Source: an uncultured Selenomonadales bacterium
GTDB lineage: Bacteria > Bacillota > Negativicutes > Selenomonadales > Selenomonadaceae
Length of the DNA: 32,631 nt
Assembly: GCA_946407095.1 (NCBI GenBank)
Contig: CAMJMR010000001.1
Location: forward strand, 1 to 32,631
Direction of reading: 5' to 3'
Under the pieces are notes generated by a model. The model had not been told where the DNA came from. It worked only from the letters and a program-made list of their open reading frames with translations, and did no database searches. A program made the translations under genes and the position numbers. This document shows, piece after piece, positions 7,492-15,840 of this stretch; the stretch's first letter is position 1; every line of letters starts with the position of its first letter.

Positions 7492-8130
7492 TTATTCGGC
7501 TTCAGCGAGGCGCAAAATTTTTTCTGCGACCTGTTCAATCGTTAAGGCCGTCGAATCCAAAAGCACGGCGTCCTCCGCTTGAGCGAGCGGCGCAATTTCG
7601 CGTTCGCTGTCCTGCTTGTCGCGGAGGGAAATTTCTTTGACGACCTGCGCGAAGTCCGACGCCAAACCTTTCGCTTCGAGTTCCGCCAATCGCCGCCGAG
7701 CCCGCTCTTCCACCGTTGCCGTCAAGAAAATTTTCAAATCGGCATTCGGCAAAACTTGCGTCCCGATATCGCGCCCGTCCATTATCACTTTGCCTTTAGC
7801 AGCCATTTTGCGCTGAAGTTCCGTCAATCTTTCGCGAACATAGCCGACGGTAGCCACATCCGAGGCTCCGCGACTGACTTCGGGCGTCCTGATTTCCTTG
7901 GTGACTTCGCGCCCGTCAAGGAAGACCCGCGCCGCTTCGTCGAGCTTGATGTCTATATTGTTCACGAGCTGTCGGCTTAGTGGCTGTCCGCTTTGCAAAA
8001 CCTTCAAGGCAACCGCGCGATACATTGCGCCGGTATCGATGTAGGTGTAGCCGAGGCGCGCCGCCACGATTTTGGAAACGGTGCTTTTGCCCGCGCCCGC
8101 AGGGCCGTCCACCGCGATGATTTTTTTCAT
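7492..8130 (-). CDS. cmk: Cytidylate kinase
   Basis: A 212-residue kinase that phosphorylates CMP and dCMP with ATP in pyrimidine nucleotide supply. The P-loop GPAGAGKST is at about residues 9-17, followed by the YIDTGAMYRAVAL nucleotide site and the MDGRDIGT block typical of Cmk. Length fits the bacterial family. The ATG at 8130 was chosen because GGAGGA lies 7 bases upstream and the protein then begins MKKIIAVDGP; the open frame extends further but without support. It does not sit next to rpsA or lytB here. It is divergent from the first diguanylate cyclase gene. Confidence 0.95.
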   Translation of the reverse strand: MKKIIAVDGPAGAGKSTVSKIVAARLGYTYIDTGAMYRAVALKVLQSGQPLSRQLVNNIDIKLDEAARVFLDGREVTKEIRTPEVSRGASDVATVGYVRERLTELQRKMAAKGKVIMDGRDIGTQVLPNADLKIFLTATVEERARRRLAELEAKGLASDFAQVVKEISLRDKQDSEREIAPLAQAEDAVLLDSTALTIEQVAEKILRLAEAE

Positions 8131-8198
8131 ATCACATTCCTCCATTCCGGCATTCAATTCTAGCCCTTTGTCGCTTTTCCCTTGTCCCCCGACCGTGA

Positions 8199-8204
8199 TA
8201 TAAT
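8199..8204 (+). promoter_or_regulatory. -10 element (extended) of the first GGDEF gene
   Basis: TGATATAAT gives an extended -10 (TGN plus TATAAT) 32 bases upstream of the ATG. No good -35 box is seen at the right distance. Confidence 0.5.
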
Positions 8205-8236
8205 CGGCGCAAATATTTTTGTGAGGCAAAAGTTTT

Positions 8237-10177
8237 ATGTTTAAGTTCAATATACCGACACTGAAATTGGCAACAATCTGCGCGGCGGGGATAATGGTGA
8301 ACTTGGCGGGCTCCGCAGCGGTTAAGTTTTTTGGTTTGCCGATTTACCTTGATACGTTGGGCACGGTTTTGGTTGCGGCGGTCGGCGGCTACGTCCCCGG
8401 CATTGCGGTCGGCTTCTTCACGAATCTTTTCGGTTCGGGCTTTGAAATCAACGAAATGTATTTCGGGCTGGTGAGCATCCTTCTTGCAATGGCGGTCGCG
8501 TTCTTTTCGGAGCGAGGCTACTACAAAAAATTTTCCACGACTTTGATGACTTTGCCGCTCATCGTGCTTATGACGAGTTTCTTCGGCATGATTATCGAAG
8601 AGCTGATAGCACCGATGAATGCGTTCTATTCGGTCGACAGAGTGCAGGAACATTTCTTGAACGATTTTTTCGTAGAGTTGCCCGACAAGTCGGCGGCGAT
8701 TTTGGCGATGTTCTTCCTGCTGAAAATCATTCCGCCCGAATTGACAGACCAATTCAAGCGGCTCGGCAAGAAACAGGCTCCTTTGACGCCCGAAATGAAT
8801 TCGGCAATAAAATCGCAACGGAAATTCGTCACGTCGCTCAAAACCAAAATGGTTTTCAACCTGCTGTCAATCACGCTTTTTGTCGCGGTGTTCATTTCGG
8901 GGATAAGCTACAAGATTTATAAAGAGTCGGCGGTAGACGAGCACATAAGGATAGCCGACGGAATAATTTCAATGGTCGTGGCGGAAATTAATCCCAACCG
9001 CGTCGACGAATTCTTGGAGCAGGGGCGCAAGGCTCAAGGCTACAGCGAAGTGGAGCGCAACCTTTACAAAATCCGTTCAAGCAACGCCGACATAAAATAC
9101 ATTTACGTCTACAAGATTGAGGAGGACGGCTGCCACGTCATCTTTGACTTGGAGACGCCCAACGTCGAAGCGTCGAAGCCCGGCGAAATTGAAGAGTTCG
9201 AGGATTCTTTTGAGCCTTACATTGACGATTTGCTTATGGGCAAACCGATTCCGCCGATTACTTCCGACGAAACATTCGGCTACCTGCTGACGATTTACAA
9301 GCCCGTCTACAATCACTTGGGCAAGTGCGTTTGCTACGCGGGCATCGATTTTTCCATGGACATCATAACCGATTACGGCAGGTCGTTCATCATGAAGGTT
9401 ATCACGTTGTTTTCGGGCGTCGTGATTCTTGTCCTTGCGGTGGGGCTTTCGTTTATCGAGAACAACATTATCTTGCCCGTCAACACGATGGCATACTGCG
9501 CCCGCAACTTTGCCTACGACAGCGAGACAAAACGCGCGGGCAACATTGAGCGCATCAAGAGCCTGGAAATTCAAACCAACGACGAGATTGAAAACCTTTA
9601 TTCCGCGTTCGTCAAGACGACTTCCGACAGTATGCACTACTTTGAAAACCTGCGCAAGGCGAAGATTCAAGTCGCGGTCATGGACGAGTTGGCACATACC
9701 GATTCGCTGACAGGCATTCGGAACAAGATGGCTTACACCGAGACGACCAATCGCCTTGACGCCGACATTGCGGCGGGCACGGCGCGTTTCGCGATAATCA
9801 TGATTGACATAAACTATCTGAAGCGCGTCAATGACACCTACGGGCACGAGCGTGGCAACGAGTACTTGATTAACGCTTGCCGCCTTGCCTGTTCGATTTT
9901 CGGCAAGGAAAATGTTTATCGCGTGGGCGGCGACGAATTCGTTGCGGTGCTTGTCGGCGAAGACGTTGCGCGATGCGAAAAGCTTGTTGCAAAACTGCGC
10001 GGCGCGATTGACAAGTTCGCGGCCGACACGACGCTTGAGCCTTGGGAAAAGGTTTCGGCGGCGGTGGGCGTCGGCTATTACGAAAATTCGGACGGCACGG
10101 CGGAAGAAGTTTTCAAACGGGCGGATAAGGAAATGTACGCCAACAAGCTTGCCATGAAGGCTGTCCGAACAAGCTAA
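8237..10177 (+). CDS. Membrane diguanylate cyclase with ECF-like N-terminal module
   Basis: A 646-residue membrane protein that should make cyclic di-GMP from GTP. Residues 1-170 are a multi-span membrane module with a LPIYLDTLGTVLVAAVGGYVPG stretch resembling small substrate-binding membrane components (ECF S-type). Residues about 200-225 and 386-408 are helices flanking an outer sensor segment, followed by a HAMP-like linker. The catalytic domain (about 480-646) has an intact GGDEF at 564-568. The product-inhibition RxxD site upstream of it reads GKEN, so feedback control is probably lost. Weak ribosome site (GTGAGG) before the ATG. A tail-to-tail paralog lies at 10253-12139. Signal sensed is unknown. 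Confidence 0.88.
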   Translation: MFKFNIPTLKLATICAAGIMVNLAGSAAVKFFGLPIYLDTLGTVLVAAVGGYVPGIAVGFFTNLFGSGFEINEMYFGLVSILLAMAVAFFSERGYYKKFSTTLMTLPLIVLMTSFFGMIIEELIAPMNAFYSVDRVQEHFLNDFFVELPDKSAAILAMFFLLKIIPPELTDQFKRLGKKQAPLTPEMNSAIKSQRKFVTSLKTKMVFNLLSITLFVAVFISGISYKIYKESAVDEHIRIADGIISMVVAEINPNRVDEFLEQGRKAQGYSEVERNLYKIRSSNADIKYIYVYKIEEDGCHVIFDLETPNVEASKPGEIEEFEDSFEPYIDDLLMGKPIPPITSDETFGYLLTIYKPVYNHLGKCVCYAGIDFSMDIITDYGRSFIMKVITLFSGVVILVLAVGLSFIENNIILPVNTMAYCARNFAYDSETKRAGNIERIKSLEIQTNDEIENLYSAFVKTTSDSMHYFENLRKAKIQVAVMDELAHTDSLTGIRNKMAYTETTNRLDADIAAGTARFAIIMIDINYLKRVNDTYGHERGNEYLINACRLACSIFGKENVYRVGGDEFVAVLVGEDVARCEKLVAKLRGAIDKFAADTTLEPWEKVSAAVGVGYYENSDGTAEEVFKRADKEMYANKLAMKAVRTS

Positions 10178-10192
10178 GCTAAGTTGCAACTC

Positions 10193-10226
10193 AAAAGACC
10201 GCTTCCAAAGTCGGAGGCGGTCTTTT
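10193..10226. terminator. Bidirectional terminator between the GGDEF paralogs
   Basis: AAAAGACCGC-CTCC-type arms (AAAAGACCGCTTCC and GGAGGCGGTCTTTT) form a perfect 14-bp stem around a six-base loop, with T-runs readable on either strand. Confidence 0.9.
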
Positions 10227-10252
10227 CGTTTGAAATTGTTGCCTGCGTTTGG

Positions 10253-12139
10253 TTAATCCGTCCGTTGCGCCTTCATTGCAATTTTGTTTTCGTACATCTC
10301 TTTGTCGGCGCGCTTAAAGACCTCGTCAGCCGTTTTGTCGACGCCCGCTTGATAGTAGGACACGCCGATTGCTGCCGATACTTTTTCCCACGGTTCAAGC
10401 AACTTGTTGGCATTCTTGCGCGCCATTTCCGCCTTGAACTGCTCGGCGAAATATTGGCACAAGGAAACCTTTTCGCCCTCGATTACCACGACGAATTCAT
10501 CGCCGCCTATCCTGTAGACGTGTTCCTTGCCGAAGACCGCGCAGATTAAGCGGGAGGCGTTCAGCAAGTATTCATTGCCGCGTTCGTGGCCGTAGGTGTC
10601 GTTGACCTTCTTCAGAAAGTTCACGTCGACCATCACGATACAAAATGCCGCAGTACCCGCCGAAATTTTTTTGTCAATCTGTTCCGTCACCTCGTCGTAG
10701 GCGGCTTTATTTTTTATGCCCGTCAGCGAATCTCGGTGAGCCAAGGCGTCCATTTCGGCGACTTGCTTTTTCGCCCGCCGCAATTTTTCAAAATACGTCA
10801 GTACGTCTTGAGTCGTCTTCGTCAGCGCAAGGTACAGGTTTTCAATCTCATCGCCCGTGCGTATGTCCAACTGCTTTATCTGTTCGACGTTCTGCGCGCA
10901 AATCTCGTTGCTGTCATAGGCAAAATTCTGCGCACAATAGGCCATCGTGTTGACGGGCAAGATGACGTTGTTCTCGACGAAGCGCAGGCCTATAACGAAG
11001 ACGAACAGGAAGCAACCCGAAAACAACGCAAGCACCTTGGCGGTGAACGCCCTGCCGTATTCGGATAGCATTCCCAACGACAAGTCAATCGCCACGTAAC
11101 ATTGAGCCGTGCCCGCCGCGTCGTAAACGGGCTTGAAGACCGTCAGCGTCTCGTCGGCTATTATCGGCTCAATTGGCTTGCCGGCAAGCAAATCGTCAAG
11201 ATAGGGCAAAACGTTGTCGGAGGGCGGAGAATTCCCGTTGCCGAAGACGATTCGCCCGCCGTCCGCCGAAAATTTCTCGACGCGCAAACTTTTAACGTCG
11301 GAATTGCTTTCCTTGACGTTGAGCAAAATTTTTTCGACCTCGGCAAAGTCAGCCGCGCCGTTCAAGTAGGCGTCGACCTGCGCGGGATTAATTTCTTTCG
11401 CGGCAATGGCAGCCAGCCCGTCAGCGATTTTAATCTGGACGCCGACACAAGCTTGCTCGAAAATCCTGTAGCTGATTGAGGCAATCGACGCCGCGATAAA
11501 CAGCGAACTCAGCATCAGGATTAGCAAGACTTTCGTCCTAAGCGAAGACTGCGGGCATTTTCGCATGAAAACGGCTCGGCGCATTTCGTCGGACAGCGGA
11601 GCCTGCTTGCGCCCCAAGCCCTTGAAGGCGTCCTTTATCGGCGGCGGCAAGACCTTCACGACGGCGAACATCAGCAGGATTATCAGCCCTTTGTCGGCAA
11701 GCTCGCGCAGGAAAATCGTTGCGAAGTTCGCGCCCATTTCGCTAAGAGCCTCGACGACGCCCGTGCAGTATAAAAATTTTTCGATGAACTCGGTTAAAAG
11801 CGTCGTTACAAGGGCAAGCGCGGGAATTGCCAAGAGCGTCTTCGGAAGACTTTGGAAGAAGCCACGCCGCGCCAAGAACGTCGTATAAATCGCGACGACA
11901 ATGCTGATTGAGCAATAATACATTTCGGATTCGACGGCGAATGAGTTCAAGAAATTTGTTGCGAAGCCCACGACAATGCCGGGGACGTAGCCGCTGAGCA
12001 TGGCGATAAAAATCGTGCCGCCCGTGTCCAGGAACAGTGGCAAATCAAAATGCCTCGCTGCGAACGAGGCGACCAAGTTCACGATAACCGCCGCGATACA
12101 AATCAAAATCGGAGACGGCGCATTACTTTTTTCAGACAT
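10253..12139 (-). CDS. Membrane diguanylate cyclase, paralog of 8237-10177
   Basis: A 628-residue paralog of the protein encoded at 8237-10177, with the same architecture throughout: a hydrophobic N-terminal module with LPLFLDTGGTIFIAMLSGYVPG, an outer sensor segment, a second transmembrane helix, a HAMP-like linker and a GGDEF domain. The GGDEF sequence is intact at 545-549 and followed by an active-looking half-site; the inhibitory RxxD position reads GKEH, so it too probably lacks product inhibition. The sensor segment is the most divergent part, suggesting a different ligand. The start ATG at 12139 has TAGGAG upstream. The two genes converge on a shared terminator, consistent with an inverted duplication. 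Confidence 0.88.
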   Translation of the reverse strand: MSEKSNAPSPILICIAAVIVNLVASFAARHFDLPLFLDTGGTIFIAMLSGYVPGIVVGFATNFLNSFAVESEMYYCSISIVVAIYTTFLARRGFFQSLPKTLLAIPALALVTTLLTEFIEKFLYCTGVVEALSEMGANFATIFLRELADKGLIILLMFAVVKVLPPPIKDAFKGLGRKQAPLSDEMRRAVFMRKCPQSSLRTKVLLILMLSSLFIAASIASISYRIFEQACVGVQIKIADGLAAIAAKEINPAQVDAYLNGAADFAEVEKILLNVKESNSDVKSLRVEKFSADGGRIVFGNGNSPPSDNVLPYLDDLLAGKPIEPIIADETLTVFKPVYDAAGTAQCYVAIDLSLGMLSEYGRAFTAKVLALFSGCFLFVFVIGLRFVENNVILPVNTMAYCAQNFAYDSNEICAQNVEQIKQLDIRTGDEIENLYLALTKTTQDVLTYFEKLRRAKKQVAEMDALAHRDSLTGIKNKAAYDEVTEQIDKKISAGTAAFCIVMVDVNFLKKVNDTYGHERGNEYLLNASRLICAVFGKEHVYRIGGDEFVVVIEGEKVSLCQYFAEQFKAEMARKNANKLLEPWEKVSAAIGVSYYQAGVDKTADEVFKRADKEMYENKIAMKAQRTD

Positions 12140-12178
12140 TCATTTAACTCCTAACATAATGAAACTTGAGACTGCCAA

Positions 12179-12226
12179 GGACGCGCTCGCCGCCTTAAAG
12201 CCGAGCTGTCTTTGAGCTCTTTTGCT
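12179..12226. repeat. Repeat family 3, copy split by the MITE
   Basis: GGACGCGCTCGCCGCC and TTTGAGCTCTTTTGCTTA match 208-256. The matching right part resumes after the MITE at 12471 (GCCAACGAAAGTCACC versus AACGAACGAAAGGGCAACC at the left-edge copy). Confidence 0.5.
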
Positions 12227-12470
12227 TAGGGTCTGTTGGTAAATTGAATTTGTGATTCAGATTCGGTGTTTCAACGGCTTTAAGTTGGTTAAACTACTTT
12301 CTTTCAGCGAGGAAAGACCCGCAACGCGGGGGAACAGCTGGGACGCGGCGTCCACCCTTCAGCCGTCGATGACTTTCAACGCGCTATCTGGATGCAACGT
12401 TCACGTTGCCCGCCATCCTTGGCGGTCTCTGTCCGCTGCAACGTCTTCGTTAATTTACCAACAGTCCCTA
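12227..12470. mobile_element. 244-bp MITE with 19-bp terminal inverted repeats (repeat family 1, copy A)
   Basis: The ends are TAGGGTCTGTTGGTAAATT (12227-12245) and, on the other strand, TAGGGACTGTTGGTAAATT (12470-12452): 18 of 19 identical. Each begins with TA, consistent with TA target duplication. No coding capacity. The interior carries several small palindromes (for example GCAACGTTCACGTTGC near 12395-12410 and GGACGCGGCGTCC near 12340-12352). Bases 12260-12308, read on the - strand, match the right part of the 155-bp relatives at 20236 and 30191. Confidence 0.8.
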
Positions 12471-12498
12471 GCCAACGAAAGTCACCCAAAAACGAAAA

Positions 12499-12522
12499 AC
12501 CCCCTTCAAACACGGAGGGGGC
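12499..12522 (-). terminator. Terminator of the EIIA gene
   Basis: On the - strand GCCCCCTCC ... GAAGGGGGTTTTTCG forms a G/C stem with a T5 tract, about 25 bases after the EIIA stop. Confidence 0.65.
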
Positions 12523-12546
12523 AATTTTCGAAGCCGAGCCAATAAA

Positions 12547-12912
12547 TCACTCGTTGTCGTTGTAGAATTGAATCACATTTCCGAAGCGCAGACGCGGCGG
12601 ACGAATGCCGCTGACTGCGATTTGACCGGGCATCGTCGCCTCCTTATTGACGACTATGGTGCAGTGGCCTTCCTCGCGCAAATTCTGATTGGCGGCGTCG
12701 CCCACGAAGGTGACCTCGAAATCGCTCTTGCCGACCTTGACCTTGTCGCCGACGACGATATCCGCTGCCAATTCGCCGACCGTGTGCTCCACGACCATAT
12801 CCGCCAACATCGGGCGAATCTTCTCGTTAATCAGGATGAAACTGTTGTTGCTCGACAAATACGTTTGCGCGTCCTTGCCAATGCTCGTCATTTTTACTTC
12901 GTACTTTACCAT
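12547..12912 (-). CDS. PTS glucitol/sorbitol-type EIIA component, solitary
   Basis: A 121-residue protein resembling the EIIA component of the glucitol/sorbitol phosphotransferase system, which carries phosphate from HPr to EIIB. Visible family features are VVEHTVGEL (with the His at the position of the phospho-His region), GDKVKVGKSDFEVTFVG, ANQNLREEGHCTI and a C-terminal PGQIAVSG ... FGNVIQF. Length fits the single-domain family. ATG at 12912 was preferred over an upstream TTG because GGGAGG lies 9 bases before it. No EIIB, EIIC or polyol dehydrogenase is nearby, so it either serves an unlinked transporter or has a regulatory role. It is divergent from hisG, with its own promoter. Confidence 0.8.
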   Translation of the reverse strand: MVKYEVKMTSIGKDAQTYLSSNNSFILINEKIRPMLADMVVEHTVGELAADIVVGDKVKVGKSDFEVTFVGDAANQNLREEGHCTIVVNKEATMPGQIAVSGIRPPRLRFGNVIQFYNDNE

Positions 12913-12934
12913 GCCTATCAACCTCCCTGCGCGA

Positions 12935-12964
12935 ATAATACCATAATCAATCCGAATTATTCAA
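12935..12964 (-). promoter_or_regulatory. Promoter of the EIIA gene
   Basis: On the - strand, -35 TTGAAT (12964-12959), 18-base spacer, -10 TATTAT (12940-12935), 22 bases before the ATG. Confidence 0.5.
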
Positions 12965-12980
12965 GAAAAATTTGCGCCGT

Positions 12981-13009
12981 TTGACTTTGCAAATTCGCCG
13001 CTATAAAAT
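12981..13009 (+). promoter_or_regulatory. Promoter of hisG
   Basis: -35 TTGACT (12981-12986), 17-base spacer, -10 TAAAAT (13004-13009), about 40 bases before the start codon. Confidence 0.6.
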
Positions 13010-13049
13010 TCTTGCCGCTAACCGCCCAAGCTTGAACGGAGGAATGAAT

Positions 13050-13691
13050 TTGTTAAACAAAGACTTTATAACCGTCGCCTTGCCCAAAGGAAAACTTTTC
13101 GGTTTATCGGCTGAACTGCTCGCCCAAGTCGGCTGGACGGCCGAAGGACTTCACGAAAAATCGCGCAAGCTCGTCATAACCAACGAAAAAGCGCGCTTGA
13201 AGTTTATCATAACCAAGACCGTCGACGTCCCCACTTACGTCGAATACGGCGCGGCGGATATCGGCATTATCGGCAAAGATGTGATTCTTGAGTCGAGCAA
13301 GGACGTTTACGAATTGCTTGACTTGGGCTTCGGCAAGTGTCACTTGATGATGGCAGTGCCGAAGGATAAAAAGCGTCCGCGCCTCGAAGACTACGCTCAC
13401 ACTCGCGTTGCCACGAAGTTCCCGCGCATTGCCGAAAAATTTTTCGCCGCGCAGGGCATGCAGATGGAATACATTAAGCTCAACGGCTCGATTGAACTCG
13501 CGCCGATAATCGGCATGTCCGAAAGCATCGTTGATATCGTCGAAACGGGCACGACGCTCCGCGAAAATAATCTTGAGGAAATCGTCACGATAATGGACGC
13601 GACCGCTCGGCTTATCGCCAACCGCGTCAGCTACAAGCTCAAGTTCGACAGAATCAACGCACTCGTCGACGGCTTGAAAATTTTGCTTTAA
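13050..13691 (+). CDS. hisG: ATP phosphoribosyltransferase, short form
   Basis: A 213-residue enzyme for the first step of histidine synthesis, joining ATP and PRPP. It shows the short-form HisG layout: VALPKGKLF at the start, EYGAADIGIIGKDVILE, the AT(K)FPRIAEKFF block, and ESIVDIVETGTTLRENNLEE with the PRPP-binding ETGTTLREN. It lacks the C-terminal ACT-like regulatory domain, so by family knowledge it needs the HisZ partner, which is not in this window. The TTG at 13050 has GGAGG exactly 7 bases upstream; the nearer ATG at 13044 would be only one base from that site. It stands alone, away from other his genes. Confidence 0.92.
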   Translation: MLNKDFITVALPKGKLFGLSAELLAQVGWTAEGLHEKSRKLVITNEKARLKFIITKTVDVPTYVEYGAADIGIIGKDVILESSKDVYELLDLGFGKCHLMMAVPKDKKRPRLEDYAHTRVATKFPRIAEKFFAAQGMQMEYIKLNGSIELAPIIGMSESIVDIVETGTTLRENNLEEIVTIMDATARLIANRVSYKLKFDRINALVDGLKILL

Positions 13692-13695
13692 CCAT

Positions 13696-13809
13696 GAGGC
13701 TAGCAATGCGTAGCGTTGCGTTCAAGCGCGGCGATTTGCTGAACTTGTCGGAGGGCACGGCGCGCTTACTGGGTCAAGCGTCACGCTTGCGCCGCTTTTA
13801 AAGCGGCCG
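13696..13809 (+). repeat. Repeat family 2, copy a
   Basis: Modular palindromes in order: GCAATGCGTAGCGTTGC, GCGCGGCGAT, GGCACGGCGCGCT, GGGTCAAGCG-TCA-CGCTTG, and CGCTTTTAAAGCG. It occupies the space between convergent hisG and the gene ending at 13834, and may help end both transcripts. Confidence 0.75.
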
Positions 13810-13833
13810 CTCGTCGACGGCTTGACGAAAATT

Positions 13834-14211
13834 TTAACGTCTCCGTAATCTGCCGCCGCGCCGATTGAAACGCCAATCGTCATCGTCGTCTTGAACGGGC
13901 ACGGGCTTAGGCTTGCGATTCAAGACGTAAAGCGCGCCCAAGCCGACAATGTCAAGCAGAATCAGCATACCCAGTGAAAAGTTGCTGTCCGAGGCGGCAT
14001 TGGCTCTGTCCTCGTAGGTCGTGGACTCGCTCTTCGACGCGCCGACGTATTTCGTCCAAAAACTTTCCATCTTGCCGACACCCGACCGTTGCGAAATGCC
14101 CGCGTCGTAAGAGGCAGCTATCATCGTGTTTGAGTTGATGCGGTAGACCAAATAGCCGTTCGCGATAAACAAAACCGCAACGATAATTATGGAAATGATT
14201 TTTTTGTTCAT
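13834..14211 (-). CDS. Small membrane protein with two helices and a basic tail
   Basis: A 125-residue protein of unknown function. Residues about 5-23 form an N-terminal helix, followed by a 65-residue segment probably outside, a second helix at about 80-97, then a tail with DDDDDW and ending in arginines (RRGGRLRRR). The ATG at 14211 overlaps the ung stop codon by four bases (ATGA), and GGAAGGGAG precedes it, so translation is probably coupled. Last gene of the folate operon. I do not recognise the family. Confidence 0.65.
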   Translation of the reverse strand: MNKKIISIIIVAVLFIANGYLVYRINSNTMIAASYDAGISQRSGVGKMESFWTKYVGASKSESTTYEDRANAASDSNFSLGMLILLDIVGLGALYVLNRKPKPVPVQDDDDDWRFNRRGGRLRRR

Positions 14212-14903
14212 GAACTGACTCCCTTCCTGATATTGGGGATTTGCCAATCGATTGGCGTTTCGCCGACGGATTCAAGGAATTGATTGACGCGGGAAAAAGG
14301 CCGGCTCCCGAAAAAGCCGCCGCTTGCCGATAACGGACTCGGATGCGCCGATTCAACGATAAAGTGGCGCGCGTTCGTTATCATATTTTTTTTGCTCCGC
14401 GCAGGGCGTCCCCACAAGATAAACGCAAGCGGGCGTTCGTGGTCGTTTAGCAGGCGAATGATTTTGTCGGTAAAAATTTCCCAGCCGTGCCCGCGATGCG
14501 AATTCGCCGAATGCGCTCTGACCGTCAAAACCGCGTTCAAAAGCAAGACGCCTTGCTCCGCCCAGGGCTTGAGGCAACCGTTATCGGGGATGAAGCAGCC
14601 GAGGTCGTCGCGCAGTTCCTTGAAGATGTTCATAAGCGAGGGCGGCGGCGGAACATCGGGCAAAACCGAAAAGCTCAAGCCGTGCGCCTGTCCCGGCTCG
14701 TGATAGGGGTCTTGACCAAGAATCACGACTTTGGTATCGGCGTAGCTCGTGAAGTGCAACGCGTTGAAGATGTCGTACATGTTCGGGAAAATTTTCCGCG
14801 TGCTGTATTCGTCAATCAGAAACTTGCGCAACTCTTGATAATACGGCTCCTTCAGCTCATCGTCCAAAAGCTCCGCCCAATCGTTCCTAAAAATTTTTTT
14901 CAT
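14208..14903 (-). CDS. ung: Uracil-DNA glycosylase, family 1
   Basis: A 231-residue DNA repair enzyme that removes uracil from DNA. Family 1 motifs are intact: GQDPYH at 63-68 with catalytic D65, the [11 protein letters not shown] strand, and HPSPLSA with H187 at the minor-groove loop. Length is normal. Its ATG overlaps the stop of the HPPK-DHFR gene by four bases and its own stop overlaps the next gene in the same way. Placing uracil repair behind folate enzymes makes sense: low folate starves thymidylate synthesis and raises uracil in DNA. That link is inference. Confidence 0.96.
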   Translation of the reverse strand: MKKIFRNDWAELLDDELKEPYYQELRKFLIDEYSTRKIFPNMYDIFNALHFTSYADTKVVILGQDPYHEPGQAHGLSFSVLPDVPPPPSLMNIFKELRDDLGCFIPDNGCLKPWAEQGVLLLNAVLTVRAHSANSHRGHGWEIFTDKIIRLLNDHERPLAFILWGRPARSKKNMITNARHFIVESAHPSPLSASGGFFGSRPFSRVNQFLESVGETPIDWQIPNIRKGVSS

Positions 14904-15814
14904 CGCGTATAACTCCTAAACTCGAAGCCGTCGGCAACCTGCGCGGCGGTCAGTGTGAAGTCGTCAACGTTCGGGAAGAAGGCGTCGGCTTGGCGGCTAG
15001 CGTCGAAGACAGTCAAAAAAATTTCGGTCGCGTAGGGAATGAGTTCGCCAAAGACTTCCGCTCCGCCGATAACAAAATTTTCCTCCGCCGCGTCAAGCAC
15101 ATCAAAAAGCTCCTCGACACCGCCAACGACTTCCGCACCCGAAACCTTTTCAAGCGTGCGGCTTAGGATAATGTTCCTGCGCCCGTCAAGCGGCTTTTGA
15201 TTCGGGAAGGTGGCAAGCGTCTTGCGCCCGTAAATAATCGTGTGACCGAGCGTGAGGCAGCGGAAGTTCTTCAAGTCTTCGGGGATACGGAACAGCAGCT
15301 TGCCTTCACGACCGAGCCCAAAATTTTTATCGACGCAGGCCACGAGTTTCAGCTTGAAGTCGACGGGCGAGCCCGTTGCGCGAATCACGTTGTCTCCGCG
15401 CAGATTTACTTCGAGCGTCGGGAAAATTTCCTTCAGCGGTATCATGGCGAAGTCGCGCTCAAACAAAAACTTGTGCGGCACCGTCAGGCGTTCGGAAGAA
15501 AATTCGAGCCCGTCAATCAGCAAGATGTCCAAGTCAATCGTCCTTGCGCCCCAATGTTCGCGGCGAAGGCGTCCCAGCTCCGATTCAATGCGTTGCAGTT
15601 CGTCAAGCAGGGCAAGCGGCTCAAGCTCCGTCGAAAGTTTTATCGCGGCGTTGAGATAGTTCGGCTGATTGACGACGCCCCACGGCTCCGATTCATAGAA
15701 CGACGACACCCGCAATAATTTAACGGCGGGGATTTTTTTTATGCGTTCAATCGCCCGCCGCAATGTCTGTCTGCAATCGCCGAGGTTAGCTCCCAATCCG
15801 ATATAACAAATCAT
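14900..15814 (-). CDS. HPPK-DHFR fusion (folK-folA)
   Basis: A 304-residue bifunctional folate enzyme. Residues 1-135 are HPPK (pyrophosphokinase), with [23 protein letters not shown] and the magnesium-binding RTIDLDILL (D94, D96). Residues about 143-304 are dihydrofolate reductase, with PEDLKNF (D180 aligning with the catalytic acid), YGRKTL and VIGGAEVF. The usual Trp of the LPW motif (W22 in E. coli) is F175 here. ATG at 15814 is preferred over an in-frame TTG at 15820 because AAAGGAA is 8-10 bases from the ATG. It lies downstream of folB across repeat 2b and overlaps ung by four bases. Domain assignment is secure; activity of the DHFR half is inferred. Confidence 0.9.
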   Translation of the reverse strand: MICYIGLGANLGDCRQTLRRAIERIKKIPAVKLLRVSSFYESEPWGVVNQPNYLNAAIKLSTELEPLALLDELQRIESELGRLRREHWGARTIDLDILLIDGLEFSSERLTVPHKFLFERDFAMIPLKEIFPTLEVNLRGDNVIRATGSPVDFKLKLVACVDKNFGLGREGKLLFRIPEDLKNFRCLTLGHTIIYGRKTLATFPNQKPLDGRRNIILSRTLEKVSGAEVVGGVEELFDVLDAAEENFVIGGAEVFGELIPYATEIFLTVFDASRQADAFFPNVDDFTLTAAQVADGFEFRSYTR

Positions 15815-15840
15815 ATGCAAAAGTTCCTTTAAGATACGAC

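Noticed and set aside
12252-12545. 97-residue open frame on the + strand
   Set aside because: It lies almost wholly within the MITE and split repeat; composition is that of palindromes, not protein.
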